Assembly: GCA_944472135.2 (NCBI GenBank)
Contig: OX235270.1
Coordinates: 84,205,168 to 84,269,167, forward strand
Direction: 5' to 3'
Length of the DNA: 64,000 bases
DNA from: Trichobilharzia regenti
Lineage: Eukaryota; Platyhelminthes; Trematoda; Strigeidida; Schistosomatidae
The notes under the pieces were generated by a model. That model had not been told where the DNA came from and ran no database searches. It saw only the letters and a list, made by a program, of their open reading frames with translations. A program made the position numbers and the translations under genes. This document shows, in pieces, positions 58,640 through 64,000 of the stretch (within the stretch, counting starts at the first letter, position 1; each line of letters opens with the position of its first letter).

Positions 58640-59030
58640 ACTTTGGTTTCAAGTTGGATCACGGATTTATATCAATTAGAGAAGCGTTGAAAACTAATCA
58701 AAATGCTCACTAGTGACTTACCATAGAACTAAGTTGCCTACAGTGCTAGTGAGAAAAAGTGACCAGTGGCTTCCATCCAAATATACTCGCCACAGATGGC
58801 ATTGGTTGGCGGTAGTCGGGTTAAAATCACGACTTGGTAGGGGAGTGAGAATTCATGGGCTGGCCAGTGATTCGGTTTTTTCAGGTTCTGAATGGTTTAC
58901 GAGTCTTCCTTGTAGAAAGAAAGGACCTGGGTTACTCACTATCGAAACGATTGTCCTGTACTCTCCAGCCTTCAACACTTGTGTAACTGATAACAGTCCG
59001 TGGTCAGGCTGACTCTTGAAAACGTCTCCT
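58640..59030 (+). mobile_element. SMalpha copy with ribozyme deleted, plus short opposite fragment
   Basis: 58640-58697 is an SMalpha tail in minus orientation. 58698-59030 is a plus-strand copy: body, degraded promoter (box B GGTTACTC) and only the GAAACGATTGTCC-TGTAC end of the ribozyme, then the tail. Confidence 0.72.
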
Positions 59031-59139
59031 GCATCTTTAAAGTATTAAGACTTGATAGTTAAGTTAGATATTTGGAGACAATTATCAGGAAATTCTGGTT
59101 CTGCACTTTTTCGGCATGCATCATTCAAACTAAGCCGTA

Positions 59140-59260
59140 TCTGCAAACTTGAAGCGACTAGCGTCTCGTTGGACATTTGAGTTCGTGTCATCCAATGCTT
59201 CAGTCAGAGACATAACCATTAAGCTAACCTGGCTCACAGCTGACCGCCTGTAAGACTGTA
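59140..59260 (-). mobile_element. tRNA-derived repeat family C, degraded
   Basis: Minus strand: tRNA-like head (box A TTAGCTTAATGG) at about 59240-59165, then CTTCAAGTTTGCAGATACGG matching the segment before the 13097 motif. The UGAUGA core is not conserved here. Confidence 0.55.
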
Positions 59261-59589
59261 ATCGATACAACCAACAGTTAATCACGGAGGTGTAGCCAGT
59301 GTCATCCAGCCAGTCCAATACTCCTCCTACCACACAAGGTGGGTCACCCAGTATGATGACCACCAACACTAAGAGCTAGACTCATTGCATTGATTGCATC
59401 CCAGTGATCGTTCGATTTTCTGTGTGAATAACTGAATTTCGGGTGTTCTCCAGCTATTCAACTGTTTGAACAGACCCAGTCTGGATAATCCAGGGTAAAG
59501 TGAGCGAAGTGGCTGTACAGCACTCAGGGCACTTAAATCTACCTAGAAACCAATGCTGTTTGATATGCGTGATTTCCACTTTATTAACA

Positions 59590-60265
59590 AAAATCAGAAG
59601 TTTTCTGTAAACACTAGTGTTTAGCTTCCCATCTTCTTTCCTTTTTACGTTGCAATCTAACATTGGAAGTTCCCCTTCCTGACTTTCCAATTCATAAGTG
59701 AATTGAATTGCCTCTACCTTCGAGTTGATGTGTTCGAAAAATCTATCCATATCTTGTGTTCTAAGTACAGTGAATGTGTCATCTACATACATCCACCATA
59801 CTTTTGGGGTGGGGGTGAACGTTTCAATCGCTATCTTCCCACCTATCCATGAATATATCTGCTACCACCGGGGATATTGGTGATCCCATGGCAACTCCCT
59901 CAGTTTGTTTGTATATTTTCCCTTGGAATTTAAATACTGTAGAAGTCAGGTAAAGCTGCACTCCCAGCATTATGTCCTCAATTGGCACTTTTGTCCTAAG
60001 TTCGAGTTCTTGGTCAGAAATGAGTTCGTTTCTGACCGCCTCTATAGCCATATTTATTGGTATACGTGTATATAAACTGACAATGTCAAAACTAACCATT
60101 TTTTCTTCATTATCTAATTTTAAATTATCTAATCTGTGTTTTAGTTCATAAGAATTAGTTAGTCTAGATTTCGAGTGGATTTTTAAGGGATTTAATACCA
60201 TGGCTAAATATTTAGATAATTCATAGGTAGGTGAATTTCTAAAATCAACTATAGGCCTTAATCAA
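59590..60265 (-). pseudogene. Penelope-like element E2: RT core, 5' and 3' truncated
   Basis: Minus strand, starting PIVDFRNSPTYELSKYLAMV at 60265. Then SFDIVSLYTRIPINMAIEAV (motif with the first catalytic Asp), FKFQGKIYKQTEGVAMGSPI and SPVVADIFMDRW to about 59830. A one-base frameshift follows, then VWWMYVDDTFTVL (YVDD catalytic box at about 59790), TYELESQEGELPMLDCNVKR and GKLNTSVYRK near 59600, after which similarity stops. Most of the RT palm is open and both catalytic motifs are intact. It lies directly after E1 in the same orientation. Confidence 0.9.
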
Positions 60266-60289
60266 AATCAGAAGTTTTACCTTATTTCT

Positions 60290-61470
60290 TCACTGACTGT
60301 GTGTATTTGAAGGAAATTCTTCATTTCCATGATTTTTGAGTGTTTATGACATCTTTAGCATTGATGATTACATTATTCCAAAAGAATGGATACTGAACAA
60401 AGAGTATTCTTCACGATAACTTCATCATCAGGCTCTACAGTTATATTTACATTATACTGAATGAATGAATTAGTGTTATGGACAACATTAATGTTTAATT
60501 AACATCGAATCAATAGTAATAATAATAATAATATCGGTGGATTACAATACAATAGCATCAACATAACAATAAATTGAATGTCAGCAAAATTAGGAAAGAT
60601 AATATTATAAATTCATGAATTTATAGTCTCCACTGAAGGTCAAGGCAGTAAGTAGTAGGGGCTAGACTTACTTCTTTTGAAGACAAAGCACTGGCTGTTT
60701 GAGGCAAATTTCAATAGCATCTGCAGTTTGAGCATGCGGTGCTTCGATGATTTTGGAAATTTATTAGGCACCCGATAGATCATAGAGAAAGATTCTTCCA
60801 CACTGGCTTTGTGGCCCATTTGCGCCAGATGGTCTAATATCCAACTGGTAATGGTTTTAACCACGCCTTTACTTTGCCGTAGTGGGAGATGTTCCCGAGT
60901 GAGCACGAAAAATCAAGTTCCCAGAGCAACGGCCAATATAACTGGCTCCACAAGCCTAGTTGAATTGATAGATACAATTAGAAGTGGCTAGTCTAGGTAC
61001 TTCATCTTTGAGTCGAGGTAGCATCGTTGGTCGTGTAGAGAATAATACGTGTAGTTCGCCAGCATTAAAAGTTCTTTGAACTGATTTTCTTAATTTCCTC
61101 GTAATTATCTCGCTTGGCATATCGCCCTTGAACTGTAGTCGTATATAAAGTGGCTCATTGTTTACAGAGAGTAAGTAGTCCTTTTCAGCTTTCTTTGTCA
61201 TGTGTTTCTTGATAAATTTTTCGGGATAGCCATTTTCAATCAAAGTATCATATACAATGCTTAATTCATCTTCAATTACTTCTTCTGAGCATATAGCTCT
61301 AACTGTGTGGCGTAGGGTCTTCACTAAATTTCTTTTGTACTTGATAGGAACGAAGCTGTGAAAATGTGTATATTGTCCTGTCCAAGTACTTTTCCTATGC
61401 AAATTTCTTTTTATGCTACCATCTGGTTTTCTTGTAAGTAGGACATCCAGGAAGGCAATTCTGTCTTAGT
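60290..61470 (-). pseudogene. Penelope-like element E1: RT end, linker, GIY-YIG and 3' region
   Basis: Minus strand from 61470: AFLDVLLTRKPDGSIKRN, then an open stretch HRKSTWTGQYTHFHSFVP, KRNLVKTLRHTVRAICSEEV, ENGYPEKFIKKHM, LYIRLQFKGDMPS, and ATSNCIYQF near 60965. The nuclease core ACGASYIGRC follows in another frame (about 60950-60920), then REHLPLRQSKGVVKTITSWI, HLAQMGHKASVEESF, ending near 60640. The 3' region 60640-60290 has a CUGAUGA-containing, hammerhead-like segment near 60380-60430. 5'-truncated inside the RT. Followed by E2: a tandem pair. Confidence 0.9.
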
Positions 61471-61479
61471 GATGTTATT

Positions 61480-61715
61480 ATTATTATTTCCTTGAGTTCC
61501 CAATGGAACGCAGACCTTCAAGAGCACGTCTCTATTTTGTCTTGTCCTCTACAGTCCTCTCCAGCTAGCCCAACAATTGTTCATATAAGTTTCCATTTCC
61601 TCCTCACAACAAACGCCCTTCTGCATACCACAGTCAGACGGAAGCCCAACTCGTCGTTTCCTAATCAGGTTTCACTGGAGAGCCTAGAGTCACTGATAAC
61701 TGAGAGCTGTTAATT
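61480..61715 (-). pseudogene. RTE-like LINE 3' fragment
   Basis: The plus strand begins with an ATTATTATT run then CCTTGAGTTCCCAATGGAAC and CAGACCTTCAAGAG, the antisense of the RTE C-terminal end (compare 35680 and 41860). Frames are broken. Confidence 0.55.
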
Positions 61716-62610
61716 GTAAAAGGTAGTGCAATATTAATGCCCATGTCGAATGCACTGTACAGGTGAGTCATAGTCTCAGAATGATATTTGTAGATATTCT
61801 AATCGCGGATCCAGGGACAATAAACTTGGTAACTGCAGTGAAGATCATGCACATTTCTGTTGTTTTTATTGTTGTTGTTGTTGTAGGAAGTAACTTTCAG
61901 CTAACCAAAAGAAATTGACAGATATAACTACGCTGATATTCTATTTATCCTATAATGTCTGCCTACAACTTCATCCTATAATATTTCTCCCTACTTCATG
62001 AAGTTATACTCATTGACTCATCACTTCGACAGAGTTGTACGTCAAAAGTGCACCACACTTTACCACTGGAGAATAGCAATTAAAAAACAAATAATAATAA
62101 TTCATTTACCATTAATATGCTGAAAATGCCATCAGTTTTAAACATTACTTACTATGACTATAAAGTTGTTATTATCAACAAAAAATGCACTTGTTTACTG
62201 TGTTTAAGTTGACAAAATAGCAACACTGTTTGTATGTGCAACACATCTACGCACGCACACACACACACCCATATACTTCTTCAATTTAATGTACTATTAT
62301 CTTGGTAAAGAAGGCTATAAAAAGTGTATTTGTTACAAGAATGGAGGTATATGCATATATATATATATATATATATATCATTCAATAATTTCAATAATTA
62401 CTGCTTCTCTTCAAGGTCAGTGTATATATTCAAAACAAATCTGAAGTGTATCGCATTCTCTTGTAATTTAGGTTTAAAATAGGAAGAGAAACGTTTTTCT
62501 GCAGATTTGTTAAGGTACTTTTTTTGATAGACATGGTGTGTAGTATGAAAAGGGTGACCAGATGAATGAATGTATTTTTTCCAGACATTTGGTACTTCAC
62601 ACTTGAACAT

Positions 62611-62652
<42 letters not shown>

Positions 62653-63086
62653 CATACATTCATAGTAAGGTAAAATGTCACGTATCTTACATACATACAG
62701 AGAGAGAATTAAGGGAACAGATGCGATAGGTACATGGGTTACCACATTCTTTATCTAAAGACTTGAGAATAATTAATTGCCCATCTAAAACTATGTATTA
62801 GTGTGAAAAATAATAGGAAATATAAAACAGCAAAGTTGATAGTCGACAAATTAAACCCTGGAAATCTGCATATACTAATCTGACTCTAATAAAGTAATCT
62901 TCATGAATCTTATTCACCAATGTAATTTCTTGCTGCTGTTGTTGTTATTAGTATTGTTATTTCTAGAAGGTATTGATTTGTCGTACTTAATGTATGACAC
63001 AGTGTCATCTGGAATTTCAGCTTGAAATTATTTTGATGAATAATCCCCAACCGGACATTTATTCTCCTTCACGTTTCCATTGGAAC
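61716..63086. other. AT-rich DNA with (AT)n tracts, no gene seen
   Basis: (TTG)n near 61864-61882, (CA)n near 62252-62267, (AT)n at about 62352-62378 and 62612-62650. Open frames through the AT tracts are artefacts. Confidence 0.5.
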
Positions 63087-63291
63087 TTAGGGCTTCAAGC
63101 TAGTGGCTTGAAGTTTCTGTAGCAGCGTTTATTTTTATGGGATGGGGTCGCTAGCCTCATGCCCAACCTTACCCCTTTACCAGCATTATTTCTGGCTTAG
63201 CGAGGATAAGGAGTGCGTTGGTGGCCGGGGATCGAACCCCGGGCCATGTGCATGGTCGGCCAGCGTCCTACCGCTATGTCACCAACGCTCA
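63087..63291 (-). mobile_element. tRNA-derived SINE (GNGCGT family), copy 2
   Basis: Minus-strand tRNA-like head at 63291-63213: acceptor GAGCGTTGG with CCAACGCAC, box A GGTGACATAGCGG, anticodon arm with the palindrome GACCATGCACATGG, box B GGTTCGATCCC. The tail 63212-63087 is shared with 32252-32392. The head resembles the GCGTCGG family, but the tail differs, so it is a separate family with a related promoter. Confidence 0.82.
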
Positions 63292-63499
63292 ACCAGACAT
63301 TAATGAAAACAAAACACGTATATAATTGGGGAGGCTATTCTTCGGTGAATTCATATTCTCTAGTTGTCACATTTATACCTAATTTCTTCATGATGCAGGG
63401 TAGTAACAAAAGTGATGAGTTGTCATAATCATACCTGTTAATATTAATCATTGTGTAAGACTAGACAAATAATTCCGTCAGACTTAGACAATAAAGTGA

Positions 63500-63757
63500 A
63501 TATTCAAGTATTGGTTTTGCAGCGATTCAGGTTTGATTGGTTAGAGGATTTCATCGTGATCTGACATCAGTTGGAGAACCTTTGAGAAACCAACTGTTTC
63601 TTCTTGATGCTTGGGTCTCTTCAACAGCATGCACTCATCACCGAGTTCCAACCCAGAGGCTAATGGCTAGAAGGCGAACTAGCTTGTAGACCATTAAGCC
63701 ACTGGGACCTGACCAGATGACCAGCCTACGAATTCTAACTTCTACCAATCGATGACA
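63500..63757 (-). mobile_element. SMalpha copy, ribozyme broken
   Basis: Minus strand: promoter (box A-like GTGGCTTAATGG; box B decayed) then ribozyme UUGAAGA (C3 to U), stem II GACC and extended loop, GAAA kept, cleavage triplet lost. Tail to about 63500. Confidence 0.8.
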
Positions 63758-64000
63758 GGATATCAGCTCATGATAAAGTCTTCCAACCAATCAAACAAAA
63801 TTTCTATAAGACCAATACTTGAAAATTGACCTGATGCTCACTAGCGACTGGCCTTATTCAGGTTGGTGGTTACCTTGGGTTCTGGTGGGAAGCCGTGACC
63901 AGTAGGGTGCAGCGGGTTGAAGGTGGGGCAGCAACTCATCGAAGAAGACATTGCTAAGTCGTCGCACTACGTCATGAATGGTCAGAAGTTAGAATTCATG
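63758..64000 (+). mobile_element. SMalpha unit junction and body, runs off window
   Basis: Plus strand begins with a unit end (ATATCAGCTCATGATAAAGT to ACCAATACTTGAA) that passes directly into the start of another unit (AATTGACCTGATGCTCACTA). It therefore records a head-to-tail junction. The body continues to the window end. Confidence 0.85.

Noticed and set aside
1..64000. CRISPR arrays, bacterial operons, phage or integron features
   Set aside because: None present. The repeat content and promoter types are those of a eukaryotic nuclear genome.

Overview
The window looks like a repeat-dense, AT-rich piece of a blood-fluke (Schistosoma or close relative) nuclear genome. The main reason is the SMalpha-type short interspersed repeat, which joins a tRNA-like pol III promoter to a hammerhead ribozyme. 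Many decayed RTE/SR2-like LINE fragments, Penelope-like elements (PLEs), tRNA-derived SINEs and long AT/GT microsatellites support this. I cannot name the species from sequence alone. No complete host protein-coding gene is visible. Nearly every long open frame is a retroelement relic, its antisense, or chance. The only host-gene candidate is a set of three small terminal exons on the minus strand at 361-637, split by 30- and 31-nt introns.

Layout. 1-2.4 kb: possible 3' end of a gene, then two divergently oriented SMalpha copies. 2.4-8.8 kb: featureless AT-rich DNA with microsatellites and one tRNA-SINE. 8.8-11.2 kb: a PLE (minus strand) flanked by inverted repeats and interrupted by an SMalpha copy, then an RTE scrap. 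12.9-13.3 kb: a second tRNA-derived repeat family. 15.0-18.4 kb: a 0.5-kb inverted repeat pair. 19.7-22.6 kb: a PLE 3' part whose terminal 686 bp is duplicated as an ungapped inverted repeat. 23.5-28.5 kb: RTE fragments in both orientations and a 5S rRNA-like sequence joined to a tRNA-SINE. 28.7-31.7 kb: a LINE 3' fragment bracketed by inverted SMalpha-variant copies. 35.4-37.7 kb: a tRNA-SINE, a 1.5-kb RTE fragment and the best SMalpha copy. 41.3-44.8 kb: three plus-strand LINE fragments. 45.4-48 kb: SMalpha relics and another PLE. 49-56.9 kb: SINEs, a foldback element, nested SMalpha insertions and a second copy of the 30-kb LINE fragment. 58.6-64 kb: SMalpha pairs, a tandem PLE arrangement and tRNA-derived repeats.

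How the pieces relate. The PLEs and LINEs are plausible past sources of reverse transcriptase. SMalpha and the tRNA-SINEs have no coding capacity and would have depended on such enzymes. Two SMalpha copies (minus strand, 37312-37357 and 1678-1729) keep a complete hammerhead core. The other copies show a graded series of core-breaking changes. The PLE terminal regions also carry hammerhead-like cores, so self-cleaving RNA motifs occur in at least two unrelated element classes here. A third, weaker motif lies in the repeat near 13.1 kb.

All calls are from reading the sequence by eye. Family names rest on recognised motifs, not on database searches. Repeat boundaries are approximate to about 5-20 bp unless a target-site duplication is stated.
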